DNA of 64,000 bases from Candidatus Latescibacterota bacterium (GTDB lineage: Bacteria; JAAXHH01): positions 1,995,045-2,059,044 of the forward strand of contig JAJEAN010000007.1 of assembly GCA_022822725.1 (NCBI GenBank). The letters are read 5' to 3'. Shown here piece by piece: positions 39,113 through 48,082 of this stretch (positions are counted from its first letter, which is position 1; each line of letters begins with the position of its first letter). A program made the translations under genes and the position numbers. The notes beneath the pieces are model-generated. The model was not told the DNA's origin. It did no database searches and saw only the letters and a list, made by a program, of their open reading frames with translations.

Positions 39113-39990
39113 CTTTTCTCGGCACCGCGGCCACGCCGTCCATGCCGATCCCGTTCTGCGTCTGCGAGGTCTGTTCGGAAGCCAGGAGGATTGGCGGCAG
39201 AAACCTCCGCCGGAGATCGTCGGTGGTCATCAACAACGATTTATTGGTGGACATCGGTCCCGATATCGCGACCGCGTCATTCGAGCATGATATCTGCCTC
39301 GCCGGCATCGGCATCTGCCTTCAGACCCACACGCACGCGGACCATCTGGATGCGGAGTTCATCCTCTCCCGTCACGCCGATTATGGGACGAAGGTATCGG
39401 GCGACTTGCTGCTCGGTGCCTCCGTTGAAACGCTGCAGTCAATCGAAAGACTGGTACACCAACGCAGTGATTATGGCAGCATTTTCGACCCGGATACCCA
39501 AGCCGCGCTGCACATCAGCCTGACACCCATCGCACCTTTTGAAACAACTAGTGTAGGCGACTACCGCATAACCGGATATCCCGCCAATCACGGCAACGAC
39601 CAGGGGTTCCTTCTCTATTCGATTGCGCAGGGAGACTATGCCGTGTTCTATGGTACCGACACCTCGGTACTCTTGGGCGAAGTCTGGGATCATCTTCAGC
39701 AGGAACGCATCATGTATGACGTGGTCATTCTCGATCACACCTATGGACTCCGCCATGAGTCAAGGCCGGCAGACCATCTGGCTTCGAAGGATGTCATAGC
39801 CCACGCGAATCGATTCCGAGAAAACGGACTGCTCAAGGACAGCGGCGTGGTCTATGCGACGCACCTGTCCCATGAGGGAAGCCTGGAGCACGATGAACTG
39901 GATGAATACGCCAGGGAACACGGTTACCGCGTGGCCTATGACGGGTTGAGGTTGCTGTTGAGGATGGCTTTCAAGATGCGCCGTACATAG
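39094..39990 (+). CDS. Metallo-beta-lactamase-fold hydrolase (PhnP-like)
   Basis: This 298-residue protein begins with LTFLGTAATPSMP and has a short cysteine-rich stretch (residues 22-27, CVCEVC). The metal motif HTHADHLD (79-86) is complete, with further ligands likely at His197-type and C-terminal positions (VILDHTYG; ATHLSHEGS). The layout resembles PhnP and RNase Z-like phosphodiesterases. Start is ATG 39094 or ATG 39103, inside the end of the propeller gene. The substrate is unknown; cyclic phosphate or phosphodiester hydrolysis is the family trend. Confidence 0.8.
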   Translation: MERMQLTFLGTAATPSMPIPFCVCEVCSEARRIGGRNLRRRSSVVINNDLLVDIGPDIATASFEHDICLAGIGICLQTHTHADHLDAEFILSRHADYGTKVSGDLLLGASVETLQSIERLVHQRSDYGSIFDPDTQAALHISLTPIAPFETTSVGDYRITGYPANHGNDQGFLLYSIAQGDYAVFYGTDTSVLLGEVWDHLQQERIMYDVVILDHTYGLRHESRPADHLASKDVIAHANRFRENGLLKDSGVVYATHLSHEGSLEHDELDEYAREHGYRVAYDGLRLLLRMAFKMRRT

Positions 39991-40458
39991 TGCTTACTTA
40001 CGTAGACGAAATCCAAATTGCAATTTGAGATGATTTAGTTTGATTCATCATTTATACGAAACACGGTCGATGATTGATGTTTAAGGTTTCCACGAGTTTA
40101 TATGATTTCAGTGACTGTTATTGAAGAATCTGAAGCGTGATCGGTCTTATACGATTTCGTAGTTTTAGGATATAGACATTCCTAAACCTGAAGTTTTGAT
40201 GTAGGAGTCTGTACCGCTTGTTAAAGCATTTGAGTTATGGTATGAATCATCCAGATCATATTGGAATTCAGGTCCAAAAACAATAAGGGCTGTAAAACAC
40301 TTACTCCTCGCAGATTGATTTCAATCCACAAATTGTGCAAGACACTGACGCTGATCCACCACCACTAGACCACCCACCTAAATCAACAGAATAGCCGTAG
40401 TCTAGAGGGTTGTACTGTCAATCTAAACAAAAACTCATCAAAATATCTCATGATCATC
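39991..40458. other. AT-rich intergenic region at the island edge
   Basis: About 470 bases with no supported gene. Composition changes sharply from GC-rich coding sequence to AT-rich sequence with many stop codons in all frames. This is the left boundary of the accessory island. No direct repeat or tRNA end marking an attachment site could be recognised. Confidence 0.6.
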
Positions 40459-40489
40459 TTGACTTCATCTTAATCATATCATATGATTA
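40459..40489 (+). promoter_or_regulatory. Sigma-70-like promoter with overlapping palindrome
   Basis: TTGACT (40459-40464) and TATGAT (40482-40487) are separated by exactly 17 bases. A palindrome TAATCAT-ATCAT-ATGATTA (40471-40489) covers the -10 box. A DNA-binding antitoxin such as the HTH protein encoded at 40906 could bind there and repress the operon; this is inferred from the usual behaviour of such proteins. Confidence 0.65.
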
Positions 40490-40505
40490 GTTTAATGGAG
40501 GGTTG

Positions 40506-40886
40506 ATGAGCTATAACAGGGGCGATTCACGTGCGGGAATTGATGAGGAGACAAGGCGACAACTCGTTCATCTTGCTAGACGCCCTAGTGCACGGAGATC
40601 GGCCTTCAGCCTGAATCAGCCTACCGAATGGTGTCCGAACCAGGTGCTCAACCCCGATGGTGTGTTTGACTCATGCTTCACTTCCTTAACGGCATGGGAG
40701 TTTATAGCTACTAGACTCGAAGAAGGAGAGGAAGTAGAGGTGATTGAACTGAGACATCCAAAAGGGGCAAAAGGATACGTATTGCGGATTGATCTAGGTC
40801 CAAAGTTCCCTAGACTTTACGTAAAGCTTCAGATGAGGGGTGGTGTTATTTTTGGGCGCAGTTTTCACTATTCCGAATACGATTGA
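40506..40886 (+). CDS. Small toxin-like protein, first gene of the island operon
   Basis: This 126-residue protein starts at ATG 40506, just after GGAGGG. The C-terminal half ends in alternating strands (YVLRIDLG, RLYVKLQMRGGVIFGRSFHYSEY) that resemble small RelE- or MqsR-type RNase toxins. No catalytic residues can be assigned. Its place directly before an MqsA/YgiT-like antitoxin, 19 bases apart, supports a toxin-antitoxin pairing in the toxin-first order used by mqsRA. I cannot name the family with certainty. It might instead be a regulator or accessory subunit of the ATPase encoded downstream. Confidence 0.5.
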   Translation: MSYNRGDSRAGIDEETRRQLVHLARRPSARRSAFSLNQPTEWCPNQVLNPDGVFDSCFTSLTAWEFIATRLEEGEEVEVIELRHPKGAKGYVLRIDLGPKFPRLYVKLQMRGGVIFGRSFHYSEYD

Positions 40887-40905
40887 AAGGAGAAGGAATC
40901 TTACA

Positions 40906-41466
40906 ATGGTCTCAAATAGTTCTGTGTACCTACACGACAAAGACACGACGTTCGCTCGCGAATGTCCGCAATGTGGCAATGATACTCTCACTACACATTG
41001 GCACCAAGATACGTTCAAATACGGTACCGGTGATTCGGTCGTGACTCTCAAAGTCGACCTTCCTGTCCGGAGTTGCCAATCATGTGATCTTCAGTTTCTT
41101 GACCACGAAGGCGAGAGTCTGAGACACGAGGCAGTTTGTCGTCATCTCGGATTGTTGACACCGAACGAGATTTTAGGCATTCGAAAGACGTACGGAATGT
41201 CCAGAGCCGCATTCGCTGAGATAACAGGCCTTGGCGAGGCTACCCTCGCTCGCTGGGAAAACGGCGCTGTAATCCAAAATCAAGCTAATGATCGGTATCT
41301 TCGACTACTATCGCTTCAAGGCGTAATGTCGTGTTTGAGGGAAATGTCTACATCTAGGCGAATCTTGGGGACTGGGTTTCGTAATCAACCTCAATTTCGT
41401 GTATTGACCAACTCCGAAGTGCAACGCAACAGACAGAAAAATTTTCAATTGAGAATGGCAAGCTAA
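40906..41466 (+). CDS. MqsA/YgiT-like zinc-finger helix-turn-helix protein
   Basis: This 186-residue protein has two CxxC pairs (CPQCG near residue 19 and CQSC near residue 56), then a linker LTPNEILGIRK and an XRE-type HTH (YGMSRAAFAEITGLGEATLARWENG). This is the CxxCG-CxxCG-HTH family that includes the antitoxin MqsA. ATG 40906 is preceded by AAAGGAGAAGG. It probably binds zinc and represses its own promoter, whose palindrome lies at 40471. A tail of about 50 residues after the HTH is unassigned. The following ATPase gene begins seven bases later. Confidence 0.85.
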   Translation: MVSNSSVYLHDKDTTFARECPQCGNDTLTTHWHQDTFKYGTGDSVVTLKVDLPVRSCQSCDLQFLDHEGESLRHEAVCRHLGLLTPNEILGIRKTYGMSRAAFAEITGLGEATLARWENGAVIQNQANDRYLRLLSLQGVMSCLREMSTSRRILGTGFRNQPQFRVLTNSEVQRNRQKNFQLRMAS

Positions 41467-41473
41467 CTATACA

Positions 41474-43306
41474 ATGTACGTTACTACTTTCTATTCATTC
41501 AAGGGCGGTGTGGGAAGAACGATGGCACTTGTCAACGTAGCCGTTGATCTCGCCCAACGGGGCCGTCGCGTTCTTGCAGTCGACTTCGATTTAGAAGCTC
41601 CCGGCCTTGATACGTTCGATCTACGCTGCCCCACAGATACAACCCCCGGTATGATCGAGTTTGTTAGTTCATATCTTCAGACCGGCCAAGCTCCTGACGT
41701 TAGTCAATTCGTATTTGAGTCTCCTGGTATGGGAAACGGCAATGGCGGCCTCTGGATCATGCCCGCTGGAGCACATCACGACGGCTATGCAAATACATAT
41801 GCTCAAATCGATTGGGGCACTCTTTACGAACAGTACGACGGCTACCTCTTGTTTGAAGATCTCAAGCAACAATGGAACACTTCATTCAAACCAGACTACG
41901 TGTTAATCGATTCTCGTACAGGTCACACTGATGTAGGGGGAATTTGTACACGTCAACTTCCAGATTCTGTTGTCATTCTGTTTTTTCCAAATGCCCAAAA
42001 TCTTCGAGGTTTAACGAAAGTTGTACGTGACATAAGGTCAGAAGCAAAACATACTCGTCCTAATCCAATCGATTTGCATTTCGTCATGTCCAACGTGCCT
42101 GATCTCGATGATGAAGACAAGATATTGGAGGATAACATATCTTCCTTTCAGAAAGATCTAGGTTTTAAAGGGGAACCGATGGTTGTTCATCGATATGACA
42201 GCCTTTCACTTCTGAATCAGGTTATTTTTACCAAGGAACGGCCTAAAAGTCGGCTTTCAAAAGAATACCGATCAGTGACCACCGAAATTATGCAGCTCAA
42301 TGCTGAAGACCGTGATGGAGCACTCAAATATATCCAGAACGTCCACCGACCGTTGAGGACAACGCCCGACCGAACTCGGAAAGATACTGACCAGCATCTA
42401 CAAACAATCGAAAGTAAACACCCAGATGATGGTCAAGTACTGTTTCGCCTAGGGTTATTGCGCTTTGAAGAGGGAAATACTAACGATGCAAACTTGCTTT
42501 TCACGCGCGCTATTGACGCCGGATACAGCGAACCAGATGTTTATCTCAGGCGTGCCTTAATACGCCGCTCAGAGCAACCTAATTCTGAAGAGGCTACTAA
42601 GGATGCTTTGAAAGCTCTAGGATCAGACAAAGCGTCGGCCCAGCAAGTACGACGTGCGATTACTTTGATCGACCCAAAACAGTTGCGGAGGGTTATTGAT
42701 CTACCGGCCTTAAAGGCTTTGAGCGGCGATGATCAACTTTGGATTGCTGAAAGTCTGAATAGATCTAAAACTGAGGCTGTGACAGCAAGGAGTATATTAC
42801 GTCGACTGCTAGCTGAAGGTCAATTACCCAGTAATCTTCAAATATCTGTTAAGACTTCGCTTTCTCTTTCAAACATCGCCCTTGGACATTTCACTGAAGC
42901 TATTGAAGTCATGCGGAGTGAATCTCCCAAACTTGATACAATGACAATCCAATTCGCATTCAACTACGGAATGGCCCTCTGGGGAGAAAGTGGACAGCCA
43001 GTCCTTGGTCCATTCCAGCGTGTCATAGAGCTTGATCACTCCGCCCCAGACAACAACCCTACACCCAATTACCTCCAATGCATGGCAATTGCCAATTGGG
43101 CTACAGGAAAGACGGAAACTGCGCGAAAGTTCGCCAGAAAAGCAATAGAGCAGATAGGTGACAAAGGTGGTCAAGATTTTAGTTGTTGGCGTTTCTTGGT
43201 AGTAAGCAATAGAGTGTTCCGTAATGACACAGTTGAGATAGAAGAGTTGATTTCAGGTAACGAAAATCTGATTCCCTATTTTATGAGATCTATCGATCTA
43301 GAATGA
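41474..43306 (+). CDS. KGGVGR-variant ParA/MinD-like ATPase with TPR-like C-terminus
   Basis: This 610-residue protein opens with a deviant Walker A motif, FYSFKGGVGRT (6-16), where Arg replaces the usual Lys of ParA proteins. DFDLEAPGLD (37-46) is the signature after it, and DYVLIDSRTGHTD (141-153) is the Walker B region. From about residue 310 the chain is helical with TPR-like repeats (for example FRLGLLRFEEGNTNDANLLFTRAID). KGGVGR ATPases of this type are seen in bacterial conflict and polymorphic systems, but their mechanism is largely unknown. It is the third gene of the promoter-proximal operon with the zinc-finger HTH and the small toxin-like protein. Confidence 0.8.
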   Translation: MYVTTFYSFKGGVGRTMALVNVAVDLAQRGRRVLAVDFDLEAPGLDTFDLRCPTDTTPGMIEFVSSYLQTGQAPDVSQFVFESPGMGNGNGGLWIMPAGAHHDGYANTYAQIDWGTLYEQYDGYLLFEDLKQQWNTSFKPDYVLIDSRTGHTDVGGICTRQLPDSVVILFFPNAQNLRGLTKVVRDIRSEAKHTRPNPIDLHFVMSNVPDLDDEDKILEDNISSFQKDLGFKGEPMVVHRYDSLSLLNQVIFTKERPKSRLSKEYRSVTTEIMQLNAEDRDGALKYIQNVHRPLRTTPDRTRKDTDQHLQTIESKHPDDGQVLFRLGLLRFEEGNTNDANLLFTRAIDAGYSEPDVYLRRALIRRSEQPNSEEATKDALKALGSDKASAQQVRRAITLIDPKQLRRVIDLPALKALSGDDQLWIAESLNRSKTEAVTARSILRRLLAEGQLPSNLQISVKTSLSLSNIALGHFTEAIEVMRSESPKLDTMTIQFAFNYGMALWGESGQPVLGPFQRVIELDHSAPDNNPTPNYLQCMAIANWATGKTETARKFARKAIEQIGDKGGQDFSCWRFLVVSNRVFRNDTVEIEELISGNENLIPYFMRSIDLE

Positions 43307-44161
43307 TAGACGTAGAAATGTCATGAAAAACCTGGATGTAGTCTACGTTTGTTAGGTGAGGTAACGTCCGCTATTAAGTCTTTACAGTAGAGCTTATATC
43401 GGTAGAGAGCATTGGGAGTAGGATATTCTTCAGAAAGTAAATCTAGTGACTTTGATTGTTTAACAAGCGAGGAATTGATATCTCTCTATTGCGTTTCCTA
43501 ACTAGGCGATATGGAAGTTGAGTATATAGTATGCCAAGATGACTTGACTACCGAAGTAGACGGTGCAGAAGAAGTAGCTTTTGCAGCGATGCGGGATGCT
43601 TTTCGTCTTAGGTAAGGAGTACTTGGAGACGAGATTCTTTGTCAAATTGCAGAAATCGAATTGTTTGACTGATCCGCACAATTTGAGGCCAACCTATGAA
43701 GTTGGAAGCGATTAGTGTAGTTCGTTCCTATCAAAATTCAAAAGTTGACTTTGGGGCTAATGCATGCACATCAACTTGGAATGTTTGGAAGTTATGCATG
43801 TGGTCGTGTTCATCCACGAAATGAACGAAGCTAAGTACTCCTGACTCTACCCAACTATTTGTTCCTTCCTCTCAAAGCCAATCTCTCTATAAACCAAATT
43901 TGAAATCAAAGTCTCTCCTTGAATTACTTCCTTAACGAAGTTTGCGATTTTCCAGGCAAAGTCCAACCAATCTATTGACAATTTGAGTCAGATTGAGCCG
44001 CCAACCGCTAGAGACGATAGGCTGTATTGTGGTGTATTCTACCTGCGTTGTCAGATTCTCGATTTTGACTAATAAAACATGACAGTTGATGTAGGATCAA
44101 GAATTCGAGACTCATTAATTGGCTATTGACAGGCAACAAGGTCGTTTGGAGTAAGATTACC
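43307..44161. other. AT-rich gap between ATPase and TIR genes
   Basis: About 855 bases with no supported gene. Two very short open frames exist (43511-43615, 34 codons; 43696-43824, 42 codons) but neither has a convincing ribosome binding site or recognisable motif. Degenerate gene debris or a structured RNA are both possible; no clear hairpin array was seen. Confidence 0.5.
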
Positions 44162-45106
44162 ATGCGAAACATCGAACGATTTGAACTTATTGATCGAATT
44201 GGACGGGAATTGCAGTCACGAATGTCCTATTCTGATATCGATGCATTTCTACCCAGTTTTGGCGTAGATACTTCCAAATCTACTTCCTCTGTAAATAGTA
44301 AATGGGTTTACGTAAAGGAGCTTCTTTCGGATGAACCTAGCGAAACTATTGTAAAGATTGCTGACGAACTAGAGATGGATCACCCCTATGTCCTGACTGC
44401 CGCTAATGAACTGACTGAAAGCCATTTCTGGGACTCTGGTCACTTTAGGTTGTTCCTTAGTCACTTATCCTCATTCAAAGAAAACGCTGGGCGACTTCGG
44501 ACTGCCCTAATGAAATATGGAATATCTACGTTCGTTGCACATGTTGACATTGAACCTACTCGTAAATGGCAGGATGAAATAGAAGCTGCACTCTTTTCAA
44601 TGGACGCCCTTGCAGCAGTACTAATGCCTGGATTCAAAGAAAGTAACTGGACAGATCAAGAAATCGGTGTGGCGATTGGTCGGGGTATCCCCGTAGTTCC
44701 TTTAATTAGGGGTTTGGATCCCTATGGATTTATTGGGAAGTACCAGGGGCTGTATACGTCAGGAAAATCTGTAAAGGAAGTTGCGAGATCTCTTTTTTAC
44801 ACTCTTGTCTCATCACAATTTACGAGAAGCAGGATGCTATCCTGTTTAATTGACACCACGGTCCTCGCAAAATCGCCTGATGAAGTAGCTTGTAGACTGG
44901 AAACCATTAGCGATTTGGTTCATATCCCCACGTCTCACTTAGAGCGTTTAAGAGAAGTCGCATTTGGGATACCGTACATAGAAGAAGACGAGAAATTGCG
45001 ATCAAGTCTCAATGCACTACTTACACAACACGACCTAGAGCCCATCATTGAAGTTGATTCTACTTCTGTTGTTAACCTGAATAGTCCTGACGATCTACCA
45101 TTTTAA
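44162..45106 (+). CDS. TIR-domain protein with helical N-terminal domain
   Basis: This 314-residue protein starts at ATG 44162 after GGAG. Residues 1-85 are helical and resemble the small N-terminal domains found on AbiJ-type and other abortive-infection proteins. Residues 95-215 form a TIR domain: first strand FRLFLSH, then W136 with EIEAAL, then VLMPGFKESNWTDQEIGVAIGRGIPVVPLI. Glu167 in WTDQE matches the catalytic glutamate of NAD-cleaving TIR domains such as SARM1. The last 100 residues are unassigned. NAD depletion on phage infection is the known role of many bacterial TIR proteins; for this one it is inference. Confidence 0.8.
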   Translation: MRNIERFELIDRIGRELQSRMSYSDIDAFLPSFGVDTSKSTSSVNSKWVYVKELLSDEPSETIVKIADELEMDHPYVLTAANELTESHFWDSGHFRLFLSHLSSFKENAGRLRTALMKYGISTFVAHVDIEPTRKWQDEIEAALFSMDALAAVLMPGFKESNWTDQEIGVAIGRGIPVVPLIRGLDPYGFIGKYQGLYTSGKSVKEVARSLFYTLVSSQFTRSRMLSCLIDTTVLAKSPDEVACRLETISDLVHIPTSHLERLREVAFGIPYIEEDEKLRSSLNALLTQHDLEPIIEVDSTSVVNLNSPDDLPF

Positions 45107-45335
45107 CCCACAAGGGTAACGTAACGATCTGTATCAGCCTACTCCGAAATTCAATTTTGGTCCAGAAGCTATTCATCTAGAGGTTTCGCTTTTCCGTAGT
45201 ACTTAAACTTCGGTAAATTCCAGAACTGTTTCCATGCACTATACCTCTGATATTAGAAGTTGCGCTTGCCGTTGATAGTTGACCTTTATGCAAATCGGTC
45301 AACTGCGGAATTCCTACACTTTCTATTGAATGTAG
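45107..45335. other. Noncoding AT-rich flank left of the IS element
   Basis: About 230 bases without a supported gene between the TIR gene and the left end of the IS3-family element. The N-terminal part of the protease gene that the IS interrupts is not recognisable here, so sequence has been lost. Confidence 0.5.
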
Positions 45336-45358
45336 TGCACCACAAATGGGACAATCAG

Positions 45359-46125
45359 TTAAGCTACAGTTCTAACGTGTGTGATCGTCTGCTCGAACTC
45401 GGCCGGCGGTTTGTAGTCCAGTGCCGAATGTAAGCGCTTATGGTTGTGGATTTTATCGATGAAGTAGCCGATGCGTGATCGGGCTACTTCCAGAGATTCA
45501 TACTCGTAGAGATAGACCTCCTCGTATTTGAGCATTCTTATGAAGCGTTCTGCCTTGGCGTTGTCATTGGGGTTGCCGCGCCGGCTCATGCTGATCCTTA
45601 TCCCGGCTTTCCTTTGGGTATCGACATAGGCTTTGGAGGCATACTGCACGCCCTGGTCGGAGTGATGCACCGTCTGCTGCAGGCGTCGAGTATCACCGCC
45701 AGATTGACCCAATCGCGCGCCAGCCTTATGTACGAGTTGTCGGACACCCAGAGCTGATTGACTCCGGTTACGTTCAACTCGGGAACCAGATTGGCGTAGA
45801 CGGCGCGTTCGAGGTTCGAGTCGGTGGTCGATTCGAAGGCGCGGCGCTTGAGAGCAAGCAGGTTGTCCTCGCGCATGAGGTGCAGGACGTGCTTGTGGTT
45901 CACCCAGTATCCCATACACTGCAACGCGCGGTTCATGTGACGGTAACCGTAGGAGGGCCAGGAAGGGGAGAGCATATGGATCTGGTCCCGCAGTTCAAGG
46001 TCCGGGTCCGTACGGCCACGACGGCCGCGGTAGTAGCTGGATCGGCCGATCGAGAGCGTCCTGCACAGCCTCGTGATTACTGCGCGGTCCACGGTCGACT
46101 TGGCCTGAGTGACCAGGCAGATCAT
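45359..46125 (-). pseudogene. IS3-family transposase orfB, internally deleted and frameshifted
   Basis: The first half (46125 to about 45690) encodes the helical N-terminal region and WVSDNSYIRLARDWVNLAVILDACSRR, which contains the first catalytic Asp. The second half (about 45690 to 45359) is in another frame and contains HHSDQGVQYAS with the second Asp and NAKAERFI with the Glu. Between them the usual 30 or so residues of the transposase core are missing and the frame changes. The gene overlaps orfA by ATGA. The enzyme cannot work as encoded. Confidence 0.85.
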
Positions 46126-46442
46126 GAGCTTCCTCCATTGCTTCGGGCTGAGTGTGGGATCTCCTCGAGCCGACTCAAGACTTTTTTTAACAGGTCATTC
46201 TCCATGGTCAGTTGACCGACCTTGCGTTCAAGAGCCACGATCCTGGCCTCGTCGCTGACGGCCTTGCTATTACCGGGCAAAGCGCGGTCACCCTGACGAC
46301 GCAGTTGTTGCCGCCAGCGGTGGATCAGCGTGGGATGGACCTGATGTTCCCGGGCTAACTGGCTGATGGATTTGCCCGAATCGGCTTCCTGGAAAACCTG
46401 GAGCTTGAACTCGCGGGTGAACTGACGGCGTTTCAGAGACAT
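46122..46442 (-). CDS. IS3-family transposase orfA
   Basis: This 106-residue protein is a typical OrfA: an HTH of the transposase_8 type (RREFTxEFKLQVFQEADSGKSISQLAREHQVHPTLIHRW pattern, residues 5-43) and a leucine-zipper-like region (ARIVALERKVGQLTMENDLLKKVL, about 67-90). It binds the IS ends together with OrfB. The reading frame is intact although its partner is broken. Confidence 0.9.
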   Translation of the reverse strand: MSLKRRQFTREFKLQVFQEADSGKSISQLAREHQVHPTLIHRWRQQLRRQGDRALPGNSKAVSDEARIVALERKVGQLTMENDLLKKVLSRLEEIPHSARSNGGSS

Positions 46443-46496
46443 GGGTGCCTCCTCGTTCAGAAAGAAGCTTAACCATGTGTACCGGTCAAGGGTGCA

Positions 46497-46919
46497 GTTC
46501 GCCTTTCACTGTTATTCACGAACTCATACATGTACAACAGAGTTACACGAATAAGAACATCACGCTGTTAAGCCATTCTGTATTCGAAGGAGCGGCCGAT
46601 TTTCTCGGCGAACTAGCGTGCGGAAGACGTATCAACCCACATATACATGAATGCGGACACAAACACGAAGCCGAATTATGGAATTCGTTTGCGGATGAAA
46701 TGCACCAGGAAGACATTGGAAACTGGATTTACGATGGATGGAAAGCCACAGGTGACCGGCCCGCTGATCTGGGGTATTCATTGGATACAAAATCTGTGAA
46801 TCGAATTACGAGAAAATGGACAACAAAAACAGGCTATTCGAGACATCCTGTCTATCAAGGACGGACCTGATGCAGAGCGATTCTTGCAAGAAAGTGGATA
46901 TGGTAATCAGGTTTCATGA
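46497..46919 (+). pseudogene. Decayed zinc-protease gene (DUF2268/GldB-like), cut by the IS
   Basis: Coding similarity begins exactly at the IS right end with a zinc motif VIHELIHVQQS, then EGAADFLGELACG, as in DUF2268/GldB-related predicted proteases. The frame then slips twice. After DLGY the expected FIGYKICESNYEKMDNKN lies in a second frame, and AIRDILSIKDG through FLQESGYGNQ lies in a third, ending at TGA 46917-46919. The N-terminal half is missing. The gene therefore has three lesions: an IS insertion or truncation and two frameshifts. Confidence 0.75.
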
Positions 46920-46972
46920 TTGGACCGAAGGCTACCTACACAAGTTACGTGCGGCGGTATAGTGGAGTGCTA

Positions 46973-48082
46973 ATGACTCTTAAATGCCATGAGTCTCTAA
47001 ATCAACTCGTAAAACTGTTGAAAAAGCGGGTTCCCCACATCATGAAGATAGCCGACGTTCCGGGGCTATCGATCGCGTTGATACAGAACTGGAAGACCGC
47101 ATGGGCACATGGCTTCGGTGTAATAAATGCTGAAACAAGACAACCCGTTAAATCGGAGACCATTTTCGAAGGATGTTCATTGAGCAAACCGGTTTTTGCG
47201 TATGCCGCGCTCGGTCTTTGCGAAACGGGACGATTGGCACTGGACAAGCCGCTGTCTCAGTACCATTCTGCGCCCTACGTTCCCAAAGATCCCAGGGTGT
47301 AGAAAGTGACTATGCGACAAGCCCTCGCACATACCGCCGGTTTTCCCAATTGGCGACCAGACTGTTGGGACTCTGACGGGTGGAATCCTGAAGGCAAAGA
47401 ACTGCTGACCTATTTTGAACCCGGTGATCAATTCGGCTATTCCGATGAAGGATACATGTACGTACAACACGTTGTTGAGCATTTAACGGGTCGATCAGGC
47501 GAATCTCACATGCATACCGAGTTGTTCAGGCCGGCCGGAATGGAGTTCAGTACGTATCTATGTACATCGGATCAAGTGCCTGACATGGCAACCGGCCATG
47601 ATGAACACGGGCAACCGGTAAAGAAACAGATGTATAAATCCATGTGTTCGGCCGCCAGTCTTCATTCGACGCCTTCGGACATTGCAAAGATCTTGTGCGC
47701 CAGTATGCAACCCGGACCCAGTGCTGGATGGCATATTAACGCCGATTTGACGAATGAAATGACCACTGCCCAAGTCCCGGTTAATGATACGGCTTCGTGG
47801 CACGACCATTGGCAGAATGTTCCGATAACGGACGATCCCTATGTATCCTGGGGACTTGGTTGGGCAACCCAGAACCACAATGGGTCAAAGGCTATCTGGC
47901 ATTGGGGAGATAATGGCCCTTTCAAGGCATTCGCGTTAGGGTATCCTGAAGTGGGGATAGGAATAGTTGCTATGGCCAATGGATCGAATGGGTTCAAGCT
48001 CTGGTCCACGTTGTGCAGCACGGCAATGGGTGGTGAGTACCCCTGTATCGATTGGTTGAATAGGGTGGTGTATACTGAATGA
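46973..48082 (+). pseudogene. Class C beta-lactamase-fold hydrolase with internal stop
   Basis: Two open segments in the same frame (46973-47302 and 47306-48082) together make about 368 residues of a serine hydrolase. The SxxK motif is in GCSLSKPVF, the second motif is YSDEG rather than YSN, and HWGDNG stands for the KTG motif. A single TAG at 47300-47302 interrupts the conserved DPR-x-x-VTMRQALAHTAGFPNW region; one base change from GAG would restore it. Relatives are esterases or D-aminopeptidases more often than true beta-lactamases. If the TAG is real, the protein is truncated before half of the fold. ATG 46973 follows GGAG. Confidence 0.8.

Larger units (their letters stand above)
45336..46496 (-). 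mobile_element. IS3-family insertion sequence, degraded
   Basis: The element is about 1160 bases. Imperfect inverted ends begin with TGCACC and reach GTTAAGCT: left end 45336-45365 and right end about 46466-46496 on the other strand. It encodes orfA and a broken orfB on the minus strand. No matching target duplication was found next to the ends (GTAG on the left, GTTC on the right), consistent with an old insertion or later rearrangement. Its right end abuts a truncated protease gene. Confidence 0.8.

Noticed and set aside
44126-44157. TTGACA followed by TAAGAT upstream of the TIR gene as a promoter
   Set aside because: The spacing is 20 bases, and transcription would begin at or after the ribosome binding site.
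45336-46496. Target-site duplication for the IS3 element
   Set aside because: Bases next to the two ends do not match, so no duplication can be claimed.
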